Shown here one piece after another: positions 8,084-17,844 of a DNA stretch of 31,842 nucleotides. The notes below the pieces were generated by a model, which was not told where the DNA came from, did not search any database, and saw only the letters and a program-made list of their open reading frames with translations. A program made the position numbers and the translations under genes. The stretch is from an uncultured bacterium (GTDB taxonomy: Bacteria > Verrucomicrobiota > Kiritimatiellia > RFP12 > UBA1067): NCBI GenBank assembly GCA_902779075.1, contig CACZAK010000057.1, positions 1-31,842 on the forward strand, given 5' to 3'. The first letter of the stretch is position 1. Every line of letters begins with the position of its first letter.

Positions 8084-11000
8084 CTATTTATGCTGGAGGG
8101 CGATGTAAGTCGAAGTGTAGGCGGGTATCGAAACCTCACGGTCGAAGGTGATTAACTTAAAGCGTGAGTCGTTCTTCACCTTTGCCTTGATTTCCTTCGC
8201 CGTCGGGTTGTGAAGCTCAAGCTGCCAGCGGGAAAGATCATTGCCCGTGCGCGAGAGGTAGAGGCCAAGATCGGCGTTGTCGCAAGTGAAGGGATGTCCG
8301 ATGAAAAGCTCCTTATCGGACTCCTCGTTCCCAAGCGCAACATACGCCGTGCCCTTTTCAACTGGCACGATACGCATATCGCCCGGAATCGCCACGACCG
8401 CGCTGCGGTTGTCCGAAAGCCCCGTCAGCTGATAGCCGAGCGTTCCTGGCAATTCCTTAAGTCCGTCGAACTTCTCGACCAGGGCACCGTCGCGGACAAC
8501 CTTATCGAGTATCACGCCCTCCGGTGTGAACTCGGCATACTTCTCCTTGATCGTCTTCGCGTATGCATCGGGATCGGTCACGCCCTTGTGCATGCCCACC
8601 ATCGCCATGCGGAAGCGGAATGTCGTTCCCGCAGGGGCAATGTCGCCGTTATAGGGCACCCAAAGACTCGCCGCCGCATACGTGACGGGCTCAAGCGCAT
8701 ACATGGCCATCGAACCCCAGACTACATCGTTGTAAACGATGTAGTCGCCTTTCGCCATATCGAACGTCTTGTTGTACGCGTTGGAAATCACACTGCCGCC
8801 GACGTATGCGTTTACGGAAACAGTATGCTTCGATCCGCGAGCGGTGCCGAACTTGACGAACGGCTTGTCCGCGCCTGGAGTCGGAATTGACATCTTGAGC
8901 CGAAGCGTCTGTTCCCACTGGTACGGAATCACGCCATCGATCTTCGGAAGGAAAAGCGAGCATCGTGCCGTCGTCTCGGCATAGGGGCAATTCTCTACAG
9001 GGTAAAGCGTTCGCCACACAGTGGATATCTTGCGCTGCGAAAGCGGGAAGCATCCGTCAAAGACACGATCCGCAACAAGAGCGTTTCCACCTGAAACAAC
9101 GCGCCACGGCAGCACATGCGTGCCGCCCGCCCTGCCCGCGACAAACTCGGGACCCTGCGGCTTGTCGCCGCCCCAGCAGATAGACGGTTTGAACTGGACT
9201 TGCGGATGATCCTCCGGCGAACCGTCGAAACCGCCGTCGCCGCCCATGCCCCACTTGCCGTCGAAGACGAAGAACCCGACCGGGCGAACGCGTCCATTCC
9301 ACGGCCCCTTGTCGGGAATGCACGTATCGCCGCCGTGCGTCGCAATCATAGGCGGCTCACCATCGCCGCGTTTCTGATTCGAGTAGAGCATCTGGTTCTC
9401 GCGGTCGCCACACTGTATATCGCGGAGGAGAAACGTGTTGCTGTTCACAGGGCGCGTCACGGCGCTACGTCCATCCACGTCGTGGGCGCATATCCAGTAG
9501 TAGTGCTGGCGTTCGTTGGTGAACGTCCCCTTTATGCTGAACTTCTTCTCTCCGTTTCCGTTCCAGCGTCTCACAACCGTATCGCCATCGACGAGAACGA
9601 CCTTGCCGACGCCCTTGTCGGACGTCACATCAAGCGTGAAATTCCAATTATAAAGTCGCTTGCTATAGAGGCGGCTGCCATCATCCTCGTGGTCGCCGCG
9701 ATTCATCTTGAACTCGACTATCGGCCCCTCCGTCACACCCTGGCAGCCATAGCATCCCTGACCGGGATAGCCGCTGTGGAGTCCGTGGCTCAACATACGT
9801 TTGCGCATAACCAACACGCCCTCGGCGCAGAAATAACTCATAAAGGAGTTTTCGTCAAGATAGTCAACGGAGTCCATCAGCTCAAGACCAATCGGCTGCA
9901 GCTGCTGTCCGTTGCGCGAATTGACCTCGTACACGTCGAGAGCAGTCTCCGCAGTCCTGCCGTTGACGCGCGTGTAGAGCGCCATCGACTGCACAACGCG
10001 AGAATCCGTCGCCTTGTAGGGAGACTCATGAAACATGTACCAACCCACATTGTTCTTACAACCCTGTATGCTATAGAACAATCCGAGTTCGGGGCTTGCT
10101 CCGCCCGGCTCAGTCTCATTGACCATGCGCTTGCCGTCGGGAGTTAGGAACTTCCGCCCCGGATAGACCGGCTGGTCGCTGAATACGTATTCTCGGTTGC
10201 CGTCCTTCTTCTGGATCGTGTAGCCCGCCCATGCCGTGAACTTGCTATCAGTGAATGACTCGCACTCCTTCTGCAACTTCTCATAGTTCTCTGGGGTAAG
10301 GCACTCGAACTCCTCAAGAAACGCAACGAAGTCGAGGCCCAGAGACTTCGCCTTGGCAACGTATTCCGCAACCGTCGATTTTCCGCTCGAATACGTTGTA
10401 CGTGGACCGATAACGCCCTTAAAGCACCTGTAGGACTTGTCGAACGATGCCTCGTAGTCAGCGAGGTTCTGCACCTTGGGAATAGACACAACATCAAGAC
10501 TGGCCGACTTTTCAGCAGTCCATGAAAAAACGTTCTTGATAAAGCGGTTCGTGTCGCTCTTCGGATGCCCCTTAACGCCGTCGCAGATGACTTGCCTCAT
10601 TATATCCGCCGCGTCTCCGCCCTTCGTGGTGTCGAGGGTGAAGAAATGCGTGCTGACGCCAAACCAGCAGACACGCCCCCTCCCGAATTCCCGCACCGCG
10701 ACAATCGGATAGTCGCCGGGCATCTCCTCGACTTTCTCGGCACGGTCATCGTAGAACGGAGCGCCAAGCTCCTTGAACCGCTTCGCTCCGACATCGGCGC
10801 CAGCGGTCAATGCGACCTTCCAGTCCTTTGACGGCCTGCAGCCCCAAATACCGAGCATAATGCCAAGATGGTTGTCTGCATGAAACACGACATTCTCCAC
10901 CCCTTCGTTGAATGGCTGGAACACGTGATCGGTATAGGCATACTTGATCTTGCGATCGCCGAGCGCAAGCACCCTGTCCTTTGGATAGACGGGCGTGGCC

Positions 11001-11392
11001 ATCAAAACCTCGCCGCCGAAGTCCTCCATAAGTTGCACCCTGAACGCCTCGTGCGGCATGACCTGCTCAAGCGCACTCACAATCACAAGTCCGCCACCCG
11101 CCCTGACATACTCGACGAGAGCAGACTTGACCGACTTTTCCCAAGGCGCAAGGGCATAGTTCCCAGAACCACCTTTCAGGTAGACGACAAGTTTCGCGGA
11201 CACAAGGTCTGCGGTCGTAAGCGCATCCATCGACACACTTCTCTGCTTGGCAAAGCCGTTCTCTGCGAGGTTGTCGAAGATGAAGCGGTTGTAGTTCTTG
11301 ACATCGCCACTGCCGACAACAAGAAGTGTGTCGGGCGACGCGGCTGCGACGAACCCCAGCGCCACAGCCGCAATTGATGCAAAAACTTTCAT
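8084..11392 (-). CDS. Large secreted protein with ThuA/GATase-like and PHP-like regions
   Basis: A 1102-residue protein. The ATG at 11392 is preferred because MKVFASIAAVALGFVAAAS is a signal peptide and GGGGA lies upstream; it is 10 nt after the previous gene. Residues about 20-260 resemble a ThuA or class I amidotransferase-like fold (DTLLVVGSGD, then YVRAGGGLVIVSALEQV). Residues about 320-400 resemble a PHP domain (FKGVIGPRTTYSSGKST, then AEYVAKAKSLGLDFVAFLEEFE), but the His-x-His metal ligands of true PHP enzymes are absent, so catalysis is doubtful. The remaining 600 residues look beta-rich and I do not recognise them. Position in a glycan operon suggests a role in substrate binding or cleavage, but this is inference. 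Confidence 0.75.
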   Translation of the reverse strand: MKVFASIAAVALGFVAAASPDTLLVVGSGDVKNYNRFIFDNLAENGFAKQRSVSMDALTTADLVSAKLVVYLKGGSGNYALAPWEKSVKSALVEYVRAGGGLVIVSALEQVMPHEAFRVQLMEDFGGEVLMATPVYPKDRVLALGDRKIKYAYTDHVFQPFNEGVENVVFHADNHLGIMLGIWGCRPSKDWKVALTAGADVGAKRFKELGAPFYDDRAEKVEEMPGDYPIVAVREFGRGRVCWFGVSTHFFTLDTTKGGDAADIMRQVICDGVKGHPKSDTNRFIKNVFSWTAEKSASLDVVSIPKVQNLADYEASFDKSYRCFKGVIGPRTTYSSGKSTVAEYVAKAKSLGLDFVAFLEEFECLTPENYEKLQKECESFTDSKFTAWAGYTIQKKDGNREYVFSDQPVYPGRKFLTPDGKRMVNETEPGGASPELGLFYSIQGCKNNVGWYMFHESPYKATDSRVVQSMALYTRVNGRTAETALDVYEVNSRNGQQLQPIGLELMDSVDYLDENSFMSYFCAEGVLVMRKRMLSHGLHSGYPGQGCYGCQGVTEGPIVEFKMNRGDHEDDGSRLYSKRLYNWNFTLDVTSDKGVGKVVLVDGDTVVRRWNGNGEKKFSIKGTFTNERQHYYWICAHDVDGRSAVTRPVNSNTFLLRDIQCGDRENQMLYSNQKRGDGEPPMIATHGGDTCIPDKGPWNGRVRPVGFFVFDGKWGMGGDGGFDGSPEDHPQVQFKPSICWGGDKPQGPEFVAGRAGGTHVLPWRVVSGGNALVADRVFDGCFPLSQRKISTVWRTLYPVENCPYAETTARCSLFLPKIDGVIPYQWEQTLRLKMSIPTPGADKPFVKFGTARGSKHTVSVNAYVGGSVISNAYNKTFDMAKGDYIVYNDVVWGSMAMYALEPVTYAAASLWVPYNGDIAPAGTTFRFRMAMVGMHKGVTDPDAYAKTIKEKYAEFTPEGVILDKVVRDGALVEKFDGLKELPGTLGYQLTGLSDNRSAVVAIPGDMRIVPVEKGTAYVALGNEESDKELFIGHPFTCDNADLGLYLSRTGNDLSRWQLELHNPTAKEIKAKVKNDSRFKLITFDREVSIPAYTSTYIALQHK

Positions 11393-11402
11393 GCCGCTTC
11401 CC

Positions 11403-13010
11403 CTATCGGACAAATATCACAAGTCCGGCTGGCTTGGCCGTCACGGAAATTACGCCATCTTTATTCGTAAGCTCGCACCCCTCTGGCAGATCGGCGGAAA
11501 TCTTGGTGAGATCGGCCGTAATCGCCTTGCTTGCGCTGTCCGTCGCAATCAACGGTACGGTTCCGCCGCCTGCCTTGAGGAATGCCTTGAGCGCATCCGC
11601 GTCTAGCCTGATCCGCGTATCGTCGCTGATAGTGAACGCCTCCTTGATGACGACTGGCGCAGACGGCCATCCTCCTTCGGGAATCGCAAACTCGAAGATC
11701 GGTGCGCCACTAAGCTTCGTTTGCTCGGTAAAGTCACGAATCTTAGTGGCCGAGAACTTAGCAGCCGCCCCCTCAATACGGAACGTAGAATTTGTCGCAG
11801 GGAACACAACAGAAGAATGCGTTATACCGTTTGGACAGAGTAGATTCGCAGTCAATGTGCCGTTGGACACGACGATTCTATTGCCAAACCCTATCAAGCG
11901 CAAGCCGTCATTGTTGGCGCTTATCGTCACAGTCGCACCATCGCCAACAAACAGCTCATTGGCATTTGCAGAATCGCCTGTGCTGTTGCGGATTGCTAGA
12001 TCTCTTCCACATGTGAGAGTAGACCCCTCCCCGACAACTTCAATGCGCCCCTTCGCTCCATACTTGCCATAGTTGGATGAACCATCTTGGATTCGCAACC
12101 CTCCCAAAAGAACATCATACGTGACTGTCACGGTGGCCCCAGAGCGGATTGACACGGCATTGTTTGTACTATTCGGGCAGACAAACATCTTCGCCGCCGC
12201 TACACTTGCGCCATTTTGGGCTATCAGCATATTGTCATGACAACCCGCACCGTATCCGACCTCAATCTCGCCTTTGGCAGTGTTACGGGCCGTAAGGGTT
12301 GCGTCATCGACAACCAACGTCGCATTGAACCAAGCGTCATTGCGGCTGCGATCATAGGTGCCGACATCGCAATACTTGTCAAAGCATAACTCTGCTTTGC
12401 TGCTAATCACGTTGGTCAACGCATCTACGTTTCCCTTGTTGGTTCCGGCAAAATATAACTCTTGCCCATAAGCCTTGGCACCATTTATGACGCAAAACCT
12501 ATTGTGCGCCTGAACTCTGGGGGAAGCGATGAAAGTCGTATCGGCTCCCGTTGCGATGATTGACATTCCCACGCCGGTTCCGCTATCTTGAATTACATTC
12601 GTCACCGAGTTGTCCGCAAGTCCTTGGGTATTTCTGAACACACCATTTGTAAAAACCCATGTCGAGTAATCGTTCCCGCCAAAATACTGCGTCGTGCCAT
12701 TCGTTGCCCACAGCGTATGCCCACCCATATCGAAAGTAACATTTACACGTTGATACTTCGCATCCCTAGACGCACACCATGGCTTGAAAATTACGGCATC
12801 CGCCTCTTGAGTAAGTTTGTAGGTGCTATCCTTTGGAAAATTCATGCCTGTAGTCGTGATGTCGCCGTCCCAGTTAGCGGAACTGTTTATGTCGCCGACA
12901 TCGCCACCCTGCCATACGGCGGCATTGGCAGATGTCATGAAGAGCGCCGCGCCGACGAACACCGCAGCGATTGAATGAGAAGCGAAACTACGAAGCATTT
13001 TCTTGCCCAT
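11403..13010 (-). CDS. Secreted beta-solenoid surface protein with C-terminal IFVR
   Basis: A 535-residue protein starting at ATG 13010 with AAGGAG at 13019-13024 and a signal peptide ending near ANA. The N-terminus (WQGGDVGDINSSANWDGD) is typical of passenger-like proteins. The body is Gly/Asn/Thr/Val-rich with repeated short turns such as GATVTVTYDVLLGG, GEGSTLTCGRDLAIRN and GDGATVTISANNDGL, as in autotransporter-type beta-helices. No catalytic motif was found. It ends PAGLVIFVR, an ending shared with two other surface-type proteins in the window (27463-30090 and 30267-30458). It is the first gene of the operon running to 3025 and has its own hairpin-associated promoter. Function unknown; adhesion or glycan binding is likely. 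Confidence 0.8.
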   Translation of the reverse strand: MGKKMLRSFASHSIAAVFVGAALFMTSANAAVWQGGDVGDINSSANWDGDITTTGMNFPKDSTYKLTQEADAVIFKPWCASRDAKYQRVNVTFDMGGHTLWATNGTTQYFGGNDYSTWVFTNGVFRNTQGLADNSVTNVIQDSGTGVGMSIIATGADTTFIASPRVQAHNRFCVINGAKAYGQELYFAGTNKGNVDALTNVISSKAELCFDKYCDVGTYDRSRNDAWFNATLVVDDATLTARNTAKGEIEVGYGAGCHDNMLIAQNGASVAAAKMFVCPNSTNNAVSIRSGATVTVTYDVLLGGLRIQDGSSNYGKYGAKGRIEVVGEGSTLTCGRDLAIRNSTGDSANANELFVGDGATVTISANNDGLRLIGFGNRIVVSNGTLTANLLCPNGITHSSVVFPATNSTFRIEGAAAKFSATKIRDFTEQTKLSGAPIFEFAIPEGGWPSAPVVIKEAFTISDDTRIRLDADALKAFLKAGGGTVPLIATDSASKAITADLTKISADLPEGCELTNKDGVISVTAKPAGLVIFVR

Positions 13011-13038
13011 ATCATTATCTCCTTAAAGTTTTGATTAC

Positions 13039-13068
13039 ATTATACTACCAACCCCCTGAAATGCACAA
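13039..13068 (-). promoter_or_regulatory. Promoter of the surface-protein/GH operon
   Basis: On the minus strand, TTGTGC (13063-13068), an 18-base spacer, and a consensus TATAAT (13039-13044), then AAGGAG and ATG. The -35 box overlaps the base of the hairpin at 13065-13087. The same arrangement precedes the GH-A and GH78 genes. Confidence 0.6.
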
Positions 13069-13087
13069 CCCCCGAAAACGGGGGTGT
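13065..13087. repeat. Intergenic hairpin repeat, copy 1
   Basis: Core CCCCCGAAAACGGGGG with an added A-T pair and a bulged CAC/GTG extension. Outer flanks CCCCCTGAA and GGGGG can extend the stem. It begins 6 bases after the GH-A stop codon and overlaps the next promoter, so it may serve as terminator and promoter part. There is no T-run after it. Confidence 0.75.
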
Positions 13088-13095
13088 GGGGGTAC

Positions 13096-14964
13096 TCAAA
13101 GGACTACGCACCCGCTTGGCATCTCGAATCCGACGGGCCAGCTGCCGGCGGCGCCGCTTCTCGTCTGGAACAGGATGTCGTTCCTGCCCTTCTTCAGCGG
13201 GATTGAAATCGGCGTCCACTTGTGTCCTGGGCCCTGCGTCTCGCGAATCAGTTCGCCGTTGACATAAAGCCGTCCGAAGTAGTCGTTCACGTACTGGAAT
13301 TCGTATGTGCCTGTCTCCGGCGCTTCGACGGAGAACGTCACGTTCACCCACCTCTTGCCGTTTTCTCCAATGGTATTGTCTTCAGGGTACACGTCCTTCA
13401 AATCGACCTTCGGACGAGTTCCAGGAATCCACGTGAAGCTGCGCCCCTCGATCTTGAACGGCATCGTTGAAGCGGCGTCCATCACAATCGCGTCGCGCTC
13501 GCATATCAGGACGGGGGCATCCCAAAGCGGCACGTCCTTGAGCGACGAAAGCTCGAAAACGCGGCCCGTTATCATCTCAACCCACACGAGCGGCCCGGAT
13601 GCCTTCACGCGGCCGGAGAGGTCCACTCTGCGGAACGACAGATCGCTTGAGGGAATCTCCCCCGAGAACCAGAACAGGTCGAACTTCTTGCCGAAGCGCT
13701 CGAACGAAGCAGACGAGAGCCTGTCCTTGCCCTTGCCCTCCATATTGAATGAAAGCGGCTTTGTATCGTCGTCGAAGAGCGCGTAGACGTTCCTCATCGC
13801 GAACCAGCTCGGGCGGCGGTAGACGAACTCCTTCAGGGCATTGGAACGGATCAGTCCGAAGCTCTGGAGCATGAAGGTGTACTGGTAGTCAATGATGGTG
13901 AAGACGCACGAAGGGATTCCGTGCGCGGCGTCGCCCATGGCGCGGCGAAGATCCCACTTCGCCTGGGAATATTCCGTCCATTCGAAGTTGGGAAGCGCAT
14001 GCGCGAACTCCAGCTGCGCCGGGCATCCCACCTCGCCCTGCAGAACGTCGAACTTAGGCGAATACTTCTGGACGAATTCGCGCAGCGGACGCGGCTTCAA
14101 GGGCCAATCCCAGAAGTCGCCGTCGTGCACGACGTACGTGGCGTCAGGGTTTGCGGTGTACGGATGGTAGATGAAGCGGCTCGGAAGGTCCATGGCGTTC
14201 TCGGCCTTGAGCCGTTCGAGGACTTTCGGATAGTCATTCTGCGCAACTGCGGCGCAGAATATCTTGGCCGAGGGCTGGACCTTGCGGATTGCGCGGCCAG
14301 TCTCGATGAAAAGCGTCGCGTAGTCGTCGCCTTGGCTGTATCCCTCGTTCCAGACCTCCCACTCGTCCACAATGTCGCGGTAGCGTTCCACGATGGCGGT
14401 CACGTATCTAAGCCAGCCTGCAAGGGCATCCTTGTCGCCGGTAAGCTGCTTTATGCGCATGCCGAGACGGAAGTCGCTGCCGTAGACTGGATTGCCGTAG
14501 GCGAGCGTCACCCAGGGCTTGACGCCCATCGCGGCGCACTCGCGCAGCTGTGGGTCCAGCCACGTAAAATCGTACACCCCCTTCTCCTGCTCCGTCTTCG
14601 CCCAGCCGGAGATGAACCTTGCGCGCTTTACGCCGAGCATCGGAAGAAGCTCCTTGTACGAATCCCATTCCGCATAGTCGCGGTCGAGGCATTCGCATCC
14701 AACCGACCACTTCGAGGACTTCACCTCGGAGGCGGTTCTCGTCTTGATGCGACCGATCTCCCTGCCCGCGCCCGGCTGGAGAGTGTACAGCCGCTCCATC
14801 GTGACGCAGCGCTTCTCCTTCTCCAGCACTGTATTGGGGGCGGCCTGCTTCTTGTGGTCGTCCCATGCGTCCCAGCTCTTGATCTTCGCTGCATCCTTGA
14901 AAGACACTACATCCGCGTTCGCCGCAAGGACCAGCAGAGAACCGACTATTACTCCAATCTTCAT
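13096..14964 (-). CDS. Clan GH-A glycoside hydrolase with C-terminal PA14-like module
   Basis: A 622-residue secreted enzyme. The ATG at 14964 has a perfect AGGAGG at 14971-14976 and starts a signal peptide (MKIGVIVGSLLVLAANA); a longer open frame upstream is noise through the hairpin. The TIM barrel spans residues about 85-400. EVWNEG places a likely acid/base Glu at 207, and LQGEVGCPA places a likely nucleophile Glu at 311, the strand 4 and strand 7 spacing of clan GH-A families such as GH39 and GH5. Residues about 530-620 look like a PA14-type sugar-binding module (GTYEFQYVNDYFGRLYVNG). Family number and substrate cannot be set from sequence alone. It is preceded by a hairpin-associated promoter. 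Confidence 0.8.
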   Translation of the reverse strand: MKIGVIVGSLLVLAANADVVSFKDAAKIKSWDAWDDHKKQAAPNTVLEKEKRCVTMERLYTLQPGAGREIGRIKTRTASEVKSSKWSVGCECLDRDYAEWDSYKELLPMLGVKRARFISGWAKTEQEKGVYDFTWLDPQLRECAAMGVKPWVTLAYGNPVYGSDFRLGMRIKQLTGDKDALAGWLRYVTAIVERYRDIVDEWEVWNEGYSQGDDYATLFIETGRAIRKVQPSAKIFCAAVAQNDYPKVLERLKAENAMDLPSRFIYHPYTANPDATYVVHDGDFWDWPLKPRPLREFVQKYSPKFDVLQGEVGCPAQLEFAHALPNFEWTEYSQAKWDLRRAMGDAAHGIPSCVFTIIDYQYTFMLQSFGLIRSNALKEFVYRRPSWFAMRNVYALFDDDTKPLSFNMEGKGKDRLSSASFERFGKKFDLFWFSGEIPSSDLSFRRVDLSGRVKASGPLVWVEMITGRVFELSSLKDVPLWDAPVLICERDAIVMDAASTMPFKIEGRSFTWIPGTRPKVDLKDVYPEDNTIGENGKRWVNVTFSVEAPETGTYEFQYVNDYFGRLYVNGELIRETQGPGHKWTPISIPLKKGRNDILFQTRSGAAGSWPVGFEMPSGCVVL

Positions 14965-14994
14965 TCGCAACCTCCTAAGAGAGAGTTTTTTTAT

Positions 14995-15023
14995 ATTGTA
15001 CAAAACAGCAGTCACTCCCACAA
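14995..15023 (-). promoter_or_regulatory. Promoter of the GH-A gene
   Basis: On the minus strand, TTGTGG (15018-15023), a 17-base spacer, and TACAAT (14995-15000), about 30 bases before ATG 14964. The -35 box overlaps the hairpin at 15020-15042. Confidence 0.55.
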
Positions 15024-15042
15024 CCCCCGAAAACGGGGGTGT
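15020..15042. repeat. Intergenic hairpin repeat, copy 2
   Basis: Same CCCCCGAAAACGGGGG core, starting one base after the GH78 stop codon (15044-15046) and contributing the -35 box of the GH-A promoter. Confidence 0.75.
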
Positions 15043-15043
15043 A

Positions 15044-17770
15044 TCACCTTGACGACGAGACTTCATGCGAGCCGGGGCCGAAGGTCTTGTTGACACCGGC
15101 GAGGCGAACTTTGGCCGAAGTCCCGGGCGGGACGGTGAAACGATATATCACCTTCTCACCATCGCGCCGCCATGCGCTTTTCACGACGCCGTATGGCGTC
15201 TCGACCGATGCGGAGACGTAGTTGAGCTGCGGAATGACGTCCGGCGCGAGCGTGAATGTCTTGAAGCCATCCTCCACTTCGCGTATTCCCGCGAGATACT
15301 GGTACGACCACGCTACTATGTCCGCGAACATGACATGGTTCTGAGAAGGCGCGGAAAGTTTCCACTCCTCCATGAACGTTGTTCCGCCGTTGTCGCGCCA
15401 GTATAGGAAGGACGGATAGTCGCGCTGCGTCGCCATCTTGTAGGCAAGCGCGGTGTAGCCCGCCTCGGAAAGCGCACGGAACACCTGCTTCGAGCCGACG
15501 AGTCCGAAGTCGATGTGGTCGTCTGCGTCATGCACTGACTTGACGAGTTTCGCCACCGTCGCCTTACGCATCTCCTCGCCGTCGTAGAGCTTGAAGTTGA
15601 GGGCGCATGCCTGGGCGGTCTGCGAGCCATTCTCCCAGATGCCGTCGCCCTTGTAGAAGTTCTCGATGGACGCCTTGCGGTAGTCCGCGGCAAGATCGCC
15701 GCGCCCGACCTCTTCGCATGCGGCGATGAAGTAGCCGGTCGAAGTGATCGCAGGTTTGGTAAACGTCTTCGCCGGACACCAGTCGCCATAGCCGTAGTAG
15801 ATGATGCCGTTCGTGCTGAAGAGAGGATTCGTGCTGTAGTATTCGACATACTTCTTCTGCGCGTCCCTGAGAAGTTCCACGATTCGCGTGTCTCCGCGAT
15901 ACTTCCGCAGGTTCGCGGGAAGCGCGGTGAGGACGCTGTCCCAGACGGGGCCGTAGCCGCCGTATCCCCACCCCGCCGTCGGGCAGATGCCGGGCATGTG
16001 TCCGTCCTCGCGCTGCGCGTCGCGCAGTTCGACGCACCAGCCCTCGTATGCCGCCGTGTTCTCGTAGCTGTACTGCGCAAGCTCGGCGGCGAGATTGGCG
16101 TCGCCCGTCCAGCCGTTCTTCTCGCGGTGCGGGCAGTCCGTCGGGAAGCCGTTCGCGAAATTGCCGCGATACGCGCGGTCGGCCATCTTGAGGATGTCGA
16201 GGAAGTCCTTGTCGGAACAGTCGAACGAGCCAGCCGTCTTGAAACCCGTGTGAATGACGCATGCTCGAAGGTCTTCTGCCGTTGGTGCGGACTTCAGCCC
16301 CTCAATAAGCACATATCTGAAGCCGTTGTAGGTGAAGCGCGGCTCGTAGGTTTCTTCGCCGTCGCCGGACGCGATGTAGCGGTCTATCTGGAATCCGCCC
16401 TTGCCGGGGAAAGCCCACGAATTGGAGTAGCGGAAGTGCCATGTGATGATGCGGTTCGTCGTGCAGGGGGTGAAGCCGTCGTTCACGCGTTCGTCGTAGC
16501 GGACATGAATCACGTCGCCCTTGGCGAGTCCGCGCATCTTCATGCGCATCCATCCGGCGATGTTCTCGCCAAAGTCAACAAGATAGTCGCCGCCGCCGAG
16601 AGGCTTTATCTTCTGCGGAGCGATTTCGCGGACGATGACGCTACCGGGCTGGGTCTCTGCCGCAAGCGTTCCCTTCGGCGCGTCGGCGAGGATGGCTGGT
16701 TCGTCGATGTCGGGGCGAGGGCCAATGACTTCGCCTTCACGAACGTTGTCGTACCAGACGGGATTGCCGACTCTGCGCCATGTCTCGTCCGTTGCGATAG
16801 TCTCGCATGTTCCGTCGGAATATTCGAGCCGCAGTTCGGCAAGCAGCTTGGGGTCGTCGCGCCATGGTGCGCCATCCCAGCTCCAGACGGCACTCGCGTA
16901 TGCATCGTACCAGCCGTGTCCGAGGAGGACGTCAAGATCGTGCTGTCCGGCTGCGAGTCCCCCAAGCTCGTATACGGAATAATACACGCGCTTGTCGTAG
17001 TTGGTCGGAATGGGGTCGAGCCGCTTTGAGCCAACACGGTTGCCGTCAAGCGACGCCTCGTAGTAGCCGAGTCCGCAGATGGCGAGAACAGCGCGCTTTA
17101 TCTCCTTTGATGCGGAAAAGCGCTTGCGGAACGCCGGGGCGCCGTGGGATGGAGTTTCGGTTACGCGCTCCCAAACGGTTCCTTCCGTCGCCTCAAAGAC
17201 ATCGGATCCGTCGTTCTTAACGTATTCAGTGATATCCGCATAGCGCCAGAAGTCAAACCGGTTGGAATCAGAGCGGGCGAATGTGCGGTAGGCCTTTTTG
17301 CCGTTTACTTCCAGAGTATAGACCTTGTCGCCCTTGATGCGAATGACATATCTGTCGTCTGGGACTTTCTCAACATGGGGCTTCGACTTTATCCACTTGG
17401 CCTTCCACGAGCGCTTGCCCTGGGTCCAATGCGCGTCTTCGCTCCATCCGCTTTCGCCAAGGTCGGTCTTGACGCTGACCTTCCATGTCACACGCGAGAG
17501 ATCGTCCACCGCTTTGCCGCCGTATGGGATGTTCACGGACTGGTCGCTCTCGACCCAGCCAGAATCCCAAAGGCCGTCTGCGACGATGCGGTATGCCTTC
17601 TGCGTTGTAGAGCTCTCGGGCAGCCACCACGAAAGGCGCGGATTCTCCGACTCCACGCCAACAGGATTCTCACGATACTCGCAAGTCAAATGCGTCGGCG
17701 CGACTGCAACGCACTTAAGAGTTGCAGCACAGACAACGGCAAATACGGCTAAAGTTGTATGTAGTTTCAT
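15044..17770 (-). CDS. GH78 alpha-L-rhamnosidase, secreted
   Basis: A 908-residue enzyme that releases terminal rhamnose from plant glycans, pectin side chains or bacterial polysaccharides. Signal peptide MKLHTTLAVFAVVCAATLKC. Domain order fits GH78: N-terminal fibronectin-like region (LTCEYRENPVGVE...PRLSWWL), beta-sandwich sugar-binding part (CGLGYYEASLDGNRVG, PIPTNYDKRVYY), then an (alpha/alpha)6 barrel with FPTDCPHREKNGWTGDA near residue 545 (catalytic acid Glu) and GGTTFMEEWKL near residue 800 (general base Glu), and a C-terminal beta-sandwich (SASVETPYGVVKSAW). The ATG at 17770 has a weak GAAAG site 5 bases upstream. It looks complete and has its own hairpin-linked promoter. Confidence 0.94.
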   Translation of the reverse strand: MKLHTTLAVFAVVCAATLKCVAVAPTHLTCEYRENPVGVESENPRLSWWLPESSTTQKAYRIVADGLWDSGWVESDQSVNIPYGGKAVDDLSRVTWKVSVKTDLGESGWSEDAHWTQGKRSWKAKWIKSKPHVEKVPDDRYVIRIKGDKVYTLEVNGKKAYRTFARSDSNRFDFWRYADITEYVKNDGSDVFEATEGTVWERVTETPSHGAPAFRKRFSASKEIKRAVLAICGLGYYEASLDGNRVGSKRLDPIPTNYDKRVYYSVYELGGLAAGQHDLDVLLGHGWYDAYASAVWSWDGAPWRDDPKLLAELRLEYSDGTCETIATDETWRRVGNPVWYDNVREGEVIGPRPDIDEPAILADAPKGTLAAETQPGSVIVREIAPQKIKPLGGGDYLVDFGENIAGWMRMKMRGLAKGDVIHVRYDERVNDGFTPCTTNRIITWHFRYSNSWAFPGKGGFQIDRYIASGDGEETYEPRFTYNGFRYVLIEGLKSAPTAEDLRACVIHTGFKTAGSFDCSDKDFLDILKMADRAYRGNFANGFPTDCPHREKNGWTGDANLAAELAQYSYENTAAYEGWCVELRDAQREDGHMPGICPTAGWGYGGYGPVWDSVLTALPANLRKYRGDTRIVELLRDAQKKYVEYYSTNPLFSTNGIIYYGYGDWCPAKTFTKPAITSTGYFIAACEEVGRGDLAADYRKASIENFYKGDGIWENGSQTAQACALNFKLYDGEEMRKATVAKLVKSVHDADDHIDFGLVGSKQVFRALSEAGYTALAYKMATQRDYPSFLYWRDNGGTTFMEEWKLSAPSQNHVMFADIVAWSYQYLAGIREVEDGFKTFTLAPDVIPQLNYVSASVETPYGVVKSAWRRDGEKVIYRFTVPPGTSAKVRLAGVNKTFGPGSHEVSSSR

Positions 17771-17814
17771 GGAGCTTTCACGCTTTGCAATTCGCTTCAG
17801 TGTTGTTGCAAATT

Positions 17815-17844
17815 ATTATACTCCCGCCCCCCTGAAAAGCACAA
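17815..17844 (-). promoter_or_regulatory. Promoter of the GH78 gene
   Basis: On the minus strand, TTGTGC (17839-17844), an 18-base spacer, and TATAAT (17815-17820). It is identical in boxes and spacing to the promoter at 13039-13068, and its -35 overlaps the hairpin at 17841-17863. Confidence 0.6.

Noticed and set aside
13921..15093. 390-codon plus-strand frame opposite the GH-A enzyme
   Set aside because: It crosses the hairpin and promoter and has no motifs; the opposing frame has catalytic Glu residues in order.
14965..15096. Longer N-terminus for the GH-A gene starting at 15096
   Set aside because: It would translate through the hairpin, promoter and the GH78 stop; ATG 14964 has a perfect AGGAGG and a signal peptide.
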